Of a stretch of DNA of 28,304 nucleotides, positions 9,468-17,569 are shown in pieces. The translations under genes were made by a program, and so were the position numbers. Source of the stretch: an uncultured Verrucomicrobiota bacterium (GTDB lineage Bacteria > Verrucomicrobiota > Verrucomicrobiae > Verrucomicrobiales > DEV007); assembly GCA_902591645.1 (NCBI GenBank), contig CACJBM010000019.1:1-28304 (forward strand), read 5' to 3'. The notes under the pieces are model-generated. The model did no database searches and was not told the origin of the DNA. It saw nothing but the letters and a program-made list of their open reading frames with translations. Each line of letters begins with the position of its first letter. Within the stretch, counting starts at the first letter, position 1.

Positions 9468-9845
9468 TTAGAGTTCTTCTTTGTTAGGATCTGTTTCGGC
9501 GGATTCAGAATCTTCAAGAGTGCTAGAGAAGAGTGACTGCATGCATGTGGCTTTTGTCGGGCTAATGAATGTAGTGCAATACATTGCACCGATGAGTTCA
9601 TTAGATTCGTTGGTAAATACATAGGTTCCAGATTCTCTTGCTTCAGGGGTTAAGAATAAAACTTCAAATGCCATGATGGGCACTTCGTTGACAGTTCCTG
9701 TTTCAGTGGGTTCGGTTAACTGAACTAATTGCCATGGTTCCCCATGCTTCGGCAGTCCAATTCCTCGGGCCAATAGCATTTTTCCCAGATACTGAACTAG
9801 AACTTCTCTTCTTGGGATTTCAGGAAAGTCGGTATCTTCGCTCAT
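9468..9845 (-). CDS. Small acidic protein of unknown function
   Basis: Not recognised. It encodes 125 residues from an ATG at 9843-9845, with no signal peptide or membrane segment, so it is probably cytoplasmic. Visible features are REVLVQYLGKMLLARGIGLPKHGEPWQLVQL, a central beta-rich part (VPIMAFEVLFLTPEA, GTYVFTNESNELIGAMYCTTF) and an acidic Glu/Asp/Ser-rich tail. It has its own space after the glnB terminator, and an AT-rich upstream stretch includes TATAAA near 9870, so it may be transcribed alone. Amino-acid composition and clean codons support a real gene. Confidence 0.65.
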   Translation of the reverse strand: MSEDTDFPEIPRREVLVQYLGKMLLARGIGLPKHGEPWQLVQLTEPTETGTVNEVPIMAFEVLFLTPEARESGTYVFTNESNELIGAMYCTTFISPTKATCMQSLFSSTLEDSESAETDPNKEEL

Positions 9846-9910
9846 TAATCATTAAAGAATAAATTTTATACGAAGAATAAAAAAAATTCGAATTATTTAG
9901 TTTTTAAATC

Positions 9911-9948
9911 ACAAAAAAAGACTCTCTCCGGTGACGGAGAGAGTCTTT
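9911..9948 (-). terminator. Strong intrinsic terminator of glnB
   Basis: A perfect 14-bp stem (arms 9917-9930 and 9935-9948, containing GACTCTCTCCG and its complement) closes a 4-nt loop (9931-9934). On the minus strand it is followed by a T tract (9917-9911). It sits 16 bp beyond the glnB stop codon, which fixes its orientation. Confidence 0.93.
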
Positions 9949-9963
9949 ACTATTTAATTGTAA

Positions 9964-10389
<426 letters not shown>

Positions 10390-10399
10390 TTAACTATAA

Positions 10400-10416
10400 A
10401 GCTGATCTTGTGCCAA
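10400..10416 (-). promoter_or_regulatory. Candidate sigma-54 (-24/-12) promoter of glnB
   Basis: Minus-strand TGGCAC (10415-10410), then AAGAT, then CAGCT, gives GG and GC elements exactly 12 nt apart as in the sigma-54 consensus TGGCAC-N5-TTGCW. The -24 half is perfect; the -12 half keeps only the essential GC. The predicted start would be near 10390, about 80 nt before the glnB start codon. Nitrogen control of PII genes through sigma-54 is well known in other bacteria. Confidence 0.5.
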
Positions 10417-10628
10417 CTTGAAAAATAAGATGCTAAACCATTAATTTTTTATTTTAGATATCTTATTATCAATTACCCATCAAAAGTCAGATAAAATATT
10501 GCATTCTTCACTAATTAATACGCTATAGATGCATTATTTGAATTAGTAAAAAGGTGTCGTTTTGCTTTTAAAGGTTTTATAGTCATTTCTATTAATTTTA
10601 ATTTAGACCGCTCATTTCACTCATATAA
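10417..10628. other. AT-rich intergenic stretch, no gene seen
   Basis: This stretch separates the divergent glnB and lipoprotein genes. It is very rich in A and T and must hold the lipoprotein promoter, but no convincing -35/-10 pair, riboswitch or small gene could be picked out. No Shine-Dalgarno motif precedes the ATG at 10629. Confidence 0.5.
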
Positions 10629-11594
10629 ATGAAACTTTATATTATTTCTTCCATTCTGTTTGGTTTAGTTATCCTTGCTGGATGCTCAAAATCCAATGAT
10701 CAAGGTTCGGCCAATTCCCAAAAAATTGAATCGAATGATAATGAAAAAAACCTAACTTCCGAAAATTCTAAGGGGCCTTGGAGTGCAGATGGGCAAAGCG
10801 TTTTGCTCAAAGCTAAATGGATTAGAGGAAAGTCTTATGTTTTTCGGCAGACGACCAATATGGAAATGGAGCTTCCTATCGCTGGGCCTGAAGGCTCAAA
10901 AACCAAAATGTCCATGGATTTTAATGTGGATGTGTCTGACCAGAAGAAATCGGAGAATAAAAAAATAAGTGTTCGATTCAGTAAAGTGAAAATGGAAATG
11001 TCCATGGCAGGCCAGAACATGGTTTATGATTCTGAGGATCCCGAAAAACAGAGTGCTCTGCTAAAAAATGCTTTTGGAGATTTTGCGAATCAGAAATTTG
11101 AAGCTGAATTTGATAAGGATGATAATTTTCTTAGTGTCGATGGAAATGCAAAAGGTGCCGCGCCAGCAGCAGCAGGAATTGGTGGTCTAGGGAACGAAGA
11201 AATTGGAAACATGTTAAAACAATTGGGAGACTTTGGTTTTCCTGACACAGCCGTTGAGCCTGATGCCAAATGGCAACATGGGCAGGAGTTGAGTATGCAG
11301 CAAATGGGCAAAATGAAGATGACGATTGATTATACCTATAAAGGTCCGAAGGAACATGAAGGGAAAAAACTTGCAGAAATAGTTTTTCAGGGGATTGCCG
11401 ATAGCGATGGGGATGGTGGACTAGTGTCGTTTAAAGATTCAAAGATGAGTGGCACCATGTTATTCGATCCTGAATTGGGAACAGTGGTTCAGAGTAATAG
11501 TTCTGTTGATATGACAATGTCGGTTGGCGGTGATCTTGGGGCTGAGATGGACACAAAAACTAGTTCGTCCTATTCACTCATTTCAATTGAATAG
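10629..11594 (+). CDS. Secreted lipoprotein, DUF6263-like
   Basis: Predicted lipoprotein: a hydrophobic signal ends in the lipobox LAGC (Cys19). A low-complexity Ser/Asn/Glu linker (to about residue 55) follows, then a beta-rich domain of about 265 residues. Alternating-strand phrases such as SYVFRQTTNMEMEL, TKMSMDFNVDVSDQ, KISVRFSKVKMEMSM, KMKMTIDYTYKGP and SMSVGG-like strands near the end recall DUF6263-type proteins, but that match is from memory and weak. A small Ala/Gly-rich insert (GAAPAAAGIGGLG) lies mid-protein. No catalytic motif was seen. Function unknown; the domain looks like a curved beta-sheet envelope protein. Confidence 0.75.
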   Translation: MKLYIISSILFGLVILAGCSKSNDQGSANSQKIESNDNEKNLTSENSKGPWSADGQSVLLKAKWIRGKSYVFRQTTNMEMELPIAGPEGSKTKMSMDFNVDVSDQKKSENKKISVRFSKVKMEMSMAGQNMVYDSEDPEKQSALLKNAFGDFANQKFEAEFDKDDNFLSVDGNAKGAAPAAAGIGGLGNEEIGNMLKQLGDFGFPDTAVEPDAKWQHGQELSMQQMGKMKMTIDYTYKGPKEHEGKKLAEIVFQGIADSDGDGGLVSFKDSKMSGTMLFDPELGTVVQSNSSVDMTMSVGGDLGAEMDTKTSSSYSLISIE

Positions 11595-11803
11595 CTCTTT
11601 GCTGAAGGAAAAAAGTTCATTAGATTTTATTATAAGATCATAGAGATAATTAATTTCCCTGATTTCATTAATAGGAGTGAATAAGGGTATTAGGTGCCAG
11701 AATTTTGAAAATCTTTTTGTTCTGAACGAACAGGCTTGCTAGAAGGGCCTCCCTTTATTACTACCTAATGAGAGCCTTTTTTATTGAGGCTTAAACAAAC
11801 ATA

Positions 11804-14800
11804 ATGCCTGATTCTTTCGTTCACCTGCATCTTCATACAGAGTATTCATTACTCGATGGGGCCGTGCGCATTGGCGATCTGATGAGTAAGGCGCTTCGAT
11901 GTAAGATGCCCGCAGTCGCTATGACTGATCATGGAAATCTTTATGGGGCAATTGATTTTTATAAACAGGCTACGAAAGCAGGCATAAAACCCATCATTGG
12001 GTGTGAGGTCTATTTGGCTCCTGGTTCTATGCACGAAAAGAAAAAAGTGCCAGGGTTGCCTAATGCTCATCACCTAACACTTCTGGCAAAGGATGTTTGT
12101 GGCTATGAGAATTTGGTGAGGCTTGTTAGTCAGGCGCATTTGGAAGGGCAGTACTATAAGCCGCGACTTGATAAGGAGCTTTTGGATAAATATTCGGAAG
12201 GAATTATTTGTCTGAGTGGATGCATTAACGGTGAGATTAACTACTGGATACAACAAGAACAAATAGACATCGCTAAAGAGAAGCTTGGTGAGTTTGTAGA
12301 TATTTTCGGGAAAGATGATTTTTATCTCGAGATGCATGACCATGGCATGGATCAACAACGTCTGTGCAATCGACAGCTTTTATCTTTTTGTGGTGAATTT
12401 GGTTTGAAACCTGTGGCTGCAAATGATGTGCACTTTCTGAGCCGCAAGGACCATGAAGCACATGATGTTTTAATTTGCATTGGGACCGGAAAGATGGTGC
12501 TTGATGAGAACCGAATGAGATATTCTCCGGAAGTCTATTTTAAGACGGCCAAGGAAATGCGTCAGTTATTTAAGGAGGTTCCAGTGGCTTGTGATAATAC
12601 GCTGGAGATTGCCGAAAAGATTGATTTTAAGATGGAACTGGATTCGACCAGTTCAGAGAGGTATCCAGAATATGAAATTAAAACGGAAGGTTCTCGAGAA
12701 AGCTATTTTCGTGATTTATGTGAGGAAGGCCTAGTGGATAGGTATGGGAAAGAGAGGGCTGAAACAGATAAAGAACTTCAGCAGCGGTTAGATTATGAGA
12801 TTGGAATTATGGAGCGGATGGGTTTTGTTTCCTATTTTTTGATTACCTGGGACTTTATTAAGTGGGCAAAAGATAATAGTATTCCAGTGGGCCCGGGTAG
12901 GGGCTCAGCGGCAGGATCATTGGTCGCTTATGTGCTTGGGATTACGGATTTGGATCCGATTCGATTTGGCTTAATTTTCGAGCGCTTTCTTAATCCAGAG
13001 CGTGTGAGTCCTCCTGACGTGGACGTTGATTTTTGTCAAACAAGAAGGCCAGAAGTCATTGAATATGTTCGGCAAAAATATGGGGAACGGTGCGTATCTC
13101 ATATTATAACTTTCGGTACTCTTGGGGCCAAGAGTGTGGTTCGGGATGTGGGTCGCGTGCTGGGTTGGAGTTATGGTGATGCTGACAGGGTTGCTAAAAT
13201 GATCCCCACCGAATTGGGTATTACGCTTGCCGGGGCACGCAAAAAGAACCCTGAACTTAAGGCAGCCATTATTAATGAACCCCGAACTGAGGAGTTATGG
13301 GAATATGCTACGTTTTTGGAAGGCCTCACTCGTGGCGTTGGTATTCACGCGGCAGGGATAGTCATTGGCGATTGTGAACTGGATGTTCATGTTCCCCTGA
13401 CCCGTGGCAATGAAGACGAAGTGGTGACTCAATATGCGATGAAGCCACTCACTGATCTTGGTATGCTCAAGATGGACTTTCTAGGATTGAAAACGCTTAC
13501 TGTTATACAGGACGCCGTTGAATTAATCCGAAACAAGGTTTCAGATTTTGATATAGCTAGCATCTCACTAGATGATGGGCCTACCTTTGATCTACTTAAT
13601 GCAGGAGAAACTTGTGGAGTTTTTCAATTGGAATCCGGAGGAATGGTTTCATTATGTAAGCAGTTCGGAGTTAACCGGATAGAGGACATCATTGCGCTAA
13701 TTGCACTTTATCGCCCAGGTCCAATGGAACTGATTCCGGACTTCATTGACCGTAAGAGAGGGAAAAAGAAAGTTCAATATTTGCATCCTTTGCTCGAAGA
13801 AGTGTCGAAAGAAACTCATGGCATCTTGATTTATCAGGAACAAGTACAGAAGGCGGCCAATCTTTTGGCTGGTTATAGTCTTGGAGATGCTGATCTTTTG
13901 CGCCGAGCCATGGGTAAGAAGGATCCCGAAGAGATGGCAAAGCAGCGTCATGTATTTGTTGAGGGTTGCAAGAAAGTAAATGAGATACCGGAAGGACAGG
14001 CCAATGGAATATTTGATCTTCTCGAAAAGTTTGCTGGATATGGATTTAATAAGTCTCACTCTGCAGCTTATGGGCTCATTAGTTATCAGACTGCATATTT
14101 GAAGGCAAATTATCCAGTTGAGTTCATGGCGGCACTTCTCTCAAATGAAATTAACAATACTGAAAAGATTGCGGTCTTTGTTGAGGAGTGTAAAACAATG
14201 GGTATCAAGGTCTTACCCCCTGACATCAATAAGAGCGAACTTAAATTCTCACCTGGTCATGCAGAGGACGGTAAGGAGGTTTCTATTAGATATGGACTGG
14301 CAGCCATTAAAAATGTTGGTAGTGCTGCCATGGCTTTAGCCATTGAAGAGAGAACAAAGAATGAGGAATATGTTTCACCTGATGATTTTGCGAAACGGTT
14401 AGAATCAAGAGCCATCAATAAGAAGATATTGGAATCCCTTACGAGGGCCGGAGCATTTGACTTTTCTGGAGAAGAACGCGCGCATCTATTTGCTAGGATT
14501 GATTTGATTATAGCTGCAGCTTCAACTGCTCAAAAGGATCGAGTCGCTGGCCAAACTTCACTCTTTGCAGAGGACATGGATTTTGGTTCTGCTCCTGTCA
14601 ATTTGTCCTCCAATCATACGATTGAATATGAGCCTTGGACCGAAGAGGAAATTTTATCTTCAGAGCGTGAACTGCTGGGATTTTATGTCACGGGTCATCC
14701 TCTAGATTCTTATAGACAGATTTTTGACAAAGATAAATATAAGAGACTTTCAGAATTGCAGGACCTCAAAGAACGGCGCAAGTATGATTTTATGGGGCGA

Positions 14801-15340
14801 ATTGCCAGCGTTGACAGAAGATATACAAAAAAAGCTGGTAAGCCATTTGCGATTCTGACATTTGAAGGTTTTACAGGGCAGTCGGAGGTTATGGTTTGGC
14901 CAGAAGTTTTCGAAAGATCAAATGAATTACTTCAAGTCGGTGCTGTTATTGAATTGCATGCCAAAGTTGAAATTGATTCAAGATCTGATGCGAAGAGGCT
15001 AACCGCGGAAAGGGTTCGCCTTTTGGACAAACCTAATGAAGTCTCAACAAAAAATCAGGATGGTAATAGGCCCGATCCTAAAAGTTCAATTGCATCCACC
15101 GCAAAAAATGGGAATATCCCAAATGGTACATTAACTTTATATCTTCAAAGTTCACAGCATGGTTCAGAAGATATACAAAAGATCCGTTCTATTTTGTGCC
15201 AGCATCCCGGTGAAGTGTCAGTCCAATTGCATATTGAGATGGAGGATGGGAATGAAGTCAAAATGGATATGGGATCACGGTTTTCGGTCTTAAATACCGT
15301 AGAATTACGCGAAAAACTGGGAAGCTGGATTAGGGATTAG
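11804..15340 (+). CDS. dnaE: DNA polymerase III alpha subunit
   Basis: Catalytic subunit of the replicative polymerase, acting in the cytoplasm with the beta clamp and the tau/gamma loader. At 1178 residues it has the normal DnaE1 length. In order: the PHP domain (HLHLHTEYSLLDG from residue 7, MTDHGNLYGAIDFY, later NDVHFLSRKD), the polymerase core with GPGRGSAAGSLVAYVLGITD and the catalytic aspartates in PPDVDVDF (about 403-410), the segments GVGIHAAGIVI, LMKMDFLGL-like MLKMDFLGLKTL and ALYRPGPMELIPDFI, a helix-hairpin-helix region, and an OB-fold (YDFMGRIASVDRR ... GFTGQSEVMVWPEVF, about 1005-1080). PHP histidines look retained, so metal-dependent proofreading or pyrophosphatase activity is possible. 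It ends in TAG just before the polysaccharide locus. No Shine-Dalgarno motif precedes the ATG. Confidence 0.98.
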   Translation: MPDSFVHLHLHTEYSLLDGAVRIGDLMSKALRCKMPAVAMTDHGNLYGAIDFYKQATKAGIKPIIGCEVYLAPGSMHEKKKVPGLPNAHHLTLLAKDVCGYENLVRLVSQAHLEGQYYKPRLDKELLDKYSEGIICLSGCINGEINYWIQQEQIDIAKEKLGEFVDIFGKDDFYLEMHDHGMDQQRLCNRQLLSFCGEFGLKPVAANDVHFLSRKDHEAHDVLICIGTGKMVLDENRMRYSPEVYFKTAKEMRQLFKEVPVACDNTLEIAEKIDFKMELDSTSSERYPEYEIKTEGSRESYFRDLCEEGLVDRYGKERAETDKELQQRLDYEIGIMERMGFVSYFLITWDFIKWAKDNSIPVGPGRGSAAGSLVAYVLGITDLDPIRFGLIFERFLNPERVSPPDVDVDFCQTRRPEVIEYVRQKYGERCVSHIITFGTLGAKSVVRDVGRVLGWSYGDADRVAKMIPTELGITLAGARKKNPELKAAIINEPRTEELWEYATFLEGLTRGVGIHAAGIVIGDCELDVHVPLTRGNEDEVVTQYAMKPLTDLGMLKMDFLGLKTLTVIQDAVELIRNKVSDFDIASISLDDGPTFDLLNAGETCGVFQLESGGMVSLCKQFGVNRIEDIIALIALYRPGPMELIPDFIDRKRGKKKVQYLHPLLEEVSKETHGILIYQEQVQKAANLLAGYSLGDADLLRRAMGKKDPEEMAKQRHVFVEGCKKVNEIPEGQANGIFDLLEKFAGYGFNKSHSAAYGLISYQTAYLKANYPVEFMAALLSNEINNTEKIAVFVEECKTMGIKVLPPDINKSELKFSPGHAEDGKEVSIRYGLAAIKNVGSAAMALAIEERTKNEEYVSPDDFAKRLESRAINKKILESLTRAGAFDFSGEERAHLFARIDLIIAAASTAQKDRVAGQTSLFAEDMDFGSAPVNLSSNHTIEYEPWTEEEILSSERELLGFYVTGHPLDSYRQIFDKDKYKRLSELQDLKERRKYDFMGRIASVDRRYTKKAGKPFAILTFEGFTGQSEVMVWPEVFERSNELLQVGAVIELHAKVEIDSRSDAKRLTAERVRLLDKPNEVSTKNQDGNRPDPKSSIASTAKNGNIPNGTLTLYLQSSQHGSEDIQKIRSILCQHPGEVSVQLHIEMEDGNEVKMDMGSRFSVLNTVELREKLGSWIRD

Positions 15341-15342
15341 AG

Positions 15343-15400
15343 TTTTGTTCAAAAAAAATTGAACAAAATGATTAAGGGCATATCTTAATGGCCCCTTTTC
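15343..15400 (+). terminator. Inverted repeats after dnaE: terminator and/or operator
   Basis: Two hairpins lie in tandem between dnaE and the GbsR-like gene. The first is a perfect 10-bp inverted repeat, TTTTGTTCAA (15343-15352) and TTGAACAAAA (15359-15368), around six As. The second is a short GC stem, AAGGGC (15374-15379) with GCCCCTT (15391-15397), running into TTTT, and could terminate dnaE transcription. The first, AT-rich and symmetrical, could equally be an operator for the MarR-family protein encoded 36 bp downstream. Confidence 0.45.
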
Positions 15401-15403
15401 TAT

Positions 15404-15961
15404 ATGCGCTCAAGCCCACAAACTTCTATCTATGATCCTGAGCTATCCTCTCAGGAATCAACGAATTCGAATTCAGACCAACTCGAAACAATTCAAAAAG
15501 AAGTGATAGCTCTTTTTGTTAACGGGGTTCGAGTTTTAGGACTGCCTAAGTCCGTTGGGGAAATTTACGGTCTATTATTTATTTCGCCTGATCCTCTTGC
15601 CTTGGATGTTATTGTAAGCAAGTTGGAAATTTCCAAGGGATCCGTGAGTCAGGGTCTACGGTTTCTTCGTAATTTAGGGGCGGTGAAACCTGTATATGTG
15701 AGCGGGGACCGGAGGGATCATTTTACAGCCGAGGCTGAGCTTAAGAAGCTTGCTAATGGATTTATAAGAGGTGAACTGAATCCTAATCTTGAAAGTGCAA
15801 CCCTCAGATTGGATGAACTGAAGACCATGGCAAAAAATGATAAGTCACCAAATTCAGATTTTTTCCAAGAACGTATAACGCGGATCGGAAACTGGCGGCG
15901 CAGAGGCGGTATGTTATTGAAAATTGTGAATAGGTTTCTTGGGAGGACAACTCGGGTATAA
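15404..15961 (+). CDS. GbsR/MarR-family winged-helix transcriptional regulator
   Basis: Predicted cytoplasmic DNA-binding protein of 185 residues. After a disordered N-terminus (about 25 residues), GLPKSVGEIYGLLFISPDPLALDVIVSKLEISKGSVSQGLRFLRNLGAV forms the winged helix-turn-helix (quoted here in spirit: KSVGEIYGLLF at about 46-56, recognition part SKGSVSQGLRFL at about 77-88). GDRRDHFTAEAE gives the wing, and a helical dimerisation region and a basic C-terminus (GNWRRRGGMLLK) follow. This layout fits the GbsR branch of MarR. Lying first in the polysaccharide locus, 21 bp before the NusG-like gene, it probably controls that locus. A perfect inverted repeat upstream (15343-15368) is a candidate self-operator. 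The ligand is unknown. Confidence 0.82.
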   Translation: MRSSPQTSIYDPELSSQESTNSNSDQLETIQKEVIALFVNGVRVLGLPKSVGEIYGLLFISPDPLALDVIVSKLEISKGSVSQGLRFLRNLGAVKPVYVSGDRRDHFTAEAELKKLANGFIRGELNPNLESATLRLDELKTMAKNDKSPNSDFFQERITRIGNWRRRGGMLLKIVNRFLGRTTRV

Positions 15962-15982
15962 TTTCTGAATGAATGCGTAATA

Positions 15983-16531
15983 ATGAATAACGAAATTGTA
16001 TCAGAACCTCGGTGGTATGTTGTAAGGACTAGGCCTAAATCGGAGCATATTGCGGCTAAGGGGCTTGCTTGTCGCGCAGGAATCGAAGTTTATTGTCCGC
16101 GATTAAAGTTTCTTAAAATGACTTCCCGAGGAAAGGTCACTTTTACTGAAGCGCTCTTCCCTGGATATATTTTTGCCTATTTCTCTGCACAACAACATTT
16201 GAGAACAGTGAGTTATTCTAATGCTGTTTTGAATATTCTAAAATTTGGCAATCAATGTGCATCTGTTTCCAATTTGGTAATTTCGCAATTGCGTGAAACT
16301 ATGGGGGGGGCAGATCTGAAGAACATTGAAATTTGCCCTGAGCTTGGCGAGGAGGCAGAGATTTGTTTTGGTCCATTCAAGGGAATGCGAGGGACTGTGT
16401 CTGATCTATGTCATGCAGATAAGCGAGTATCGGTACTTTTAGATTTTCTTGGACGGGTGAATAACGTGCAAGTCCCAATAGCTGATGTGAAAGCAAAGAA
16501 GAATCCAGTCATTGCTTTAAACGTTCACTGA
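15983..16531 (+). CDS. Specialised NusG/RfaH-type transcription elongation factor
   Basis: Predicted RNA-polymerase-binding antitermination factor of 182 residues, a NusG paralogue dedicated to one operon. The NGN domain spans about residues 8-105 (RWYVVRTRPKSEHIAAKGL, IEVYCPRLKF, EALFPGYIFAYF). The KOW domain spans about 125-175 (GEEAEICFGPFKGMRGTVSD, VSVLLDFLGR). Core nusG normally sits with secE and ribosomal-protein genes; the position here, between a regulator and polysaccharide genes, marks it as RfaH/UpxY/LoaP-like. An ops-like element lies 88 bp beyond its stop codon. Eight consecutive Gs (16303-16310, codons for Met-Gly-Gly-Ala) could allow slippage, although the present frame is intact. 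Confidence 0.88.
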   Translation: MNNEIVSEPRWYVVRTRPKSEHIAAKGLACRAGIEVYCPRLKFLKMTSRGKVTFTEALFPGYIFAYFSAQQHLRTVSYSNAVLNILKFGNQCASVSNLVISQLRETMGGADLKNIEICPELGEEAEICFGPFKGMRGTVSDLCHADKRVSVLLDFLGRVNNVQVPIADVKAKKNPVIALNVH

Positions 16532-16546
16532 CGCATATCCAATAAT

Positions 16547-16568
16547 AGGAAAGTATTGAATATTTCCT
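16547..16568 (+). other. Hairpin between the NusG-like gene and the ops-like element
   Basis: AGGAAA (16547-16552) pairs with TTTCCT (16563-16568), and TAT/ATA inside extends the stem with one bulged G around a TGA loop. It lacks a clear T tract, so it is a weak terminator at best. It could serve as a pause or regulatory hairpin ahead of the ops site. Confidence 0.3.
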
Positions 16569-16619
16569 TATATCAGAAAGTGAATCGGTTTCTTGCAGAA
16601 ATGAGCATGAATGACCGGG

Positions 16620-16631
16620 GGCGGTAGCTTG
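16620..16631 (+). promoter_or_regulatory. ops/JUMPstart-like element
   Basis: GGCGGTAGCTTG differs at one position from the enterobacterial ops element GGCGGTAGCGTG, which RfaH recognises in the non-template strand of paused RNA polymerase. The preceding bases (CCGGG) also resemble the G-rich left flank of ops within JUMPstart. It lies on the coding strand in the untranslated stretch between a NusG-paralogue gene and the first glycosyltransferase, where such an element would act. Confidence 0.68.
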
Positions 16632-16652
16632 ATTAATTGAATTATCGGAGAA

Positions 16653-17486
16653 TTGAAAACTGTAATCGACCAAAAGAGCCTTGATGAAAGAGTCAATGTG
16701 CTAGGTGTGGGTATTAGCCCGATTAATCTAGATACGGCATCTGAAATTATACACGCAGCCATTCGCTCAGAATCACAAGGTTATGTAGGAGTGACAGGGG
16801 TGCATGGTGTCACGGAAGCTCAATCTGATTTATCATTTAAGCGAATTTTGAATAATACGTTTTTAAATACTCCGGATGGTATGCCAATGGTTTGGTATGG
16901 GAAAATTCTCGGGTATGAGGGCATTTCCAGAGTTTATGGGCCGGACCTTATGCTGCGCATATGCTCTGAGTCTGTTGCGAACGGTGTCCGTCATTTTTTC
17001 TATGGTGGTAGAGAAGGTGTTGCAGAAAAACTAAGAGATGAATTAATAAAAAAGTTTCCCGGATTGGAAGTGGTTGGAACATATACCCCGCCATTTAGAC
17101 CGTTAACTGAGGATGAAGAAATGAGTGTGCGCGATCTCATTAATGATTCTGGTGCTCACTGTGTTTGGGTCGGTCTTAGCACACCAAAGCAAGAAAAGTT
17201 TATGAGCAATATTTTAGGGAAATTTGGCAAAGGAGGCGATGACACATTTGAAGGTGCAAAAATATTCTTTGGTGTGGGTGCGGCTTTTGATTTCCATGCC
17301 GGACTGATTCCGCAGGCTCCATCCTGGTTGCAGTCGTGTGGAATGGAATGGTTTTATCGTCTTTGCAAAGAACCTAGGCGACTTTGGAAGCGATACTTAA
17401 AGAACAATCCATTATTTATAATGAGGGCAATTTTGCAGCTTTTTAAGTTACGCAAGTATCCTTTGCAGGTGCTTGATGATCATTAA
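16653..17486 (+). CDS. WecG/TagA/CpsF-family glycosyltransferase
   Basis: Membrane-associated enzyme (GT26) that adds ManNAc or ManNAcA from the UDP-sugar to a lipid-linked GlcNAc. Its signatures are SPINLDTASEIIHAAI at the start, TGVHGVTEAQ, the conserved TPDGMPMVW with the catalytic Asp, GISRVYGPDLM, RHFFYGGREGVAEKL and CVWVGLSTPKQEKFM. At 277 residues it is slightly longer than usual, with a basic amphipathic C-terminus (KRYLKNNPLF) that should bind the membrane. The start is a TTG at 16653, with GGAG ending 2 nt ahead, closer than ideal; a GTG at 16698 is the alternative. It is the first gene after the ops-like element. With wecB and no wecC in the window, ManNAc transfer of the TagA kind is more likely than ManNAcA. 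Confidence 0.92.
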   Translation: MKTVIDQKSLDERVNVLGVGISPINLDTASEIIHAAIRSESQGYVGVTGVHGVTEAQSDLSFKRILNNTFLNTPDGMPMVWYGKILGYEGISRVYGPDLMLRICSESVANGVRHFFYGGREGVAEKLRDELIKKFPGLEVVGTYTPPFRPLTEDEEMSVRDLINDSGAHCVWVGLSTPKQEKFMSNILGKFGKGGDDTFEGAKIFFGVGAAFDFHAGLIPQAPSWLQSCGMEWFYRLCKEPRRLWKRYLKNNPLFIMRAILQLFKLRKYPLQVLDDH

Positions 17487-17569
17487 TTTGAAATTTTGAG
17501 CAATAAAACATTTAGGAATATTTCATCAAATGCTTGGCGAGATTTGCTAGTTGTAATAATATTTTAATT

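Noticed and set aside
9911..9948. Small RNA or attachment site
   Set aside because: A perfect stem with a T tract directly after glnB is explained by an intrinsic terminator.
11595..11803. Terminator or riboswitch ahead of dnaE
   Set aside because: Only short stems are visible (AAGGG/CCCTT with a 3-nt loop; AGCCT/AGGCT with a 9-nt loop); neither is followed by a proper T tract and no known riboswitch core was seen.
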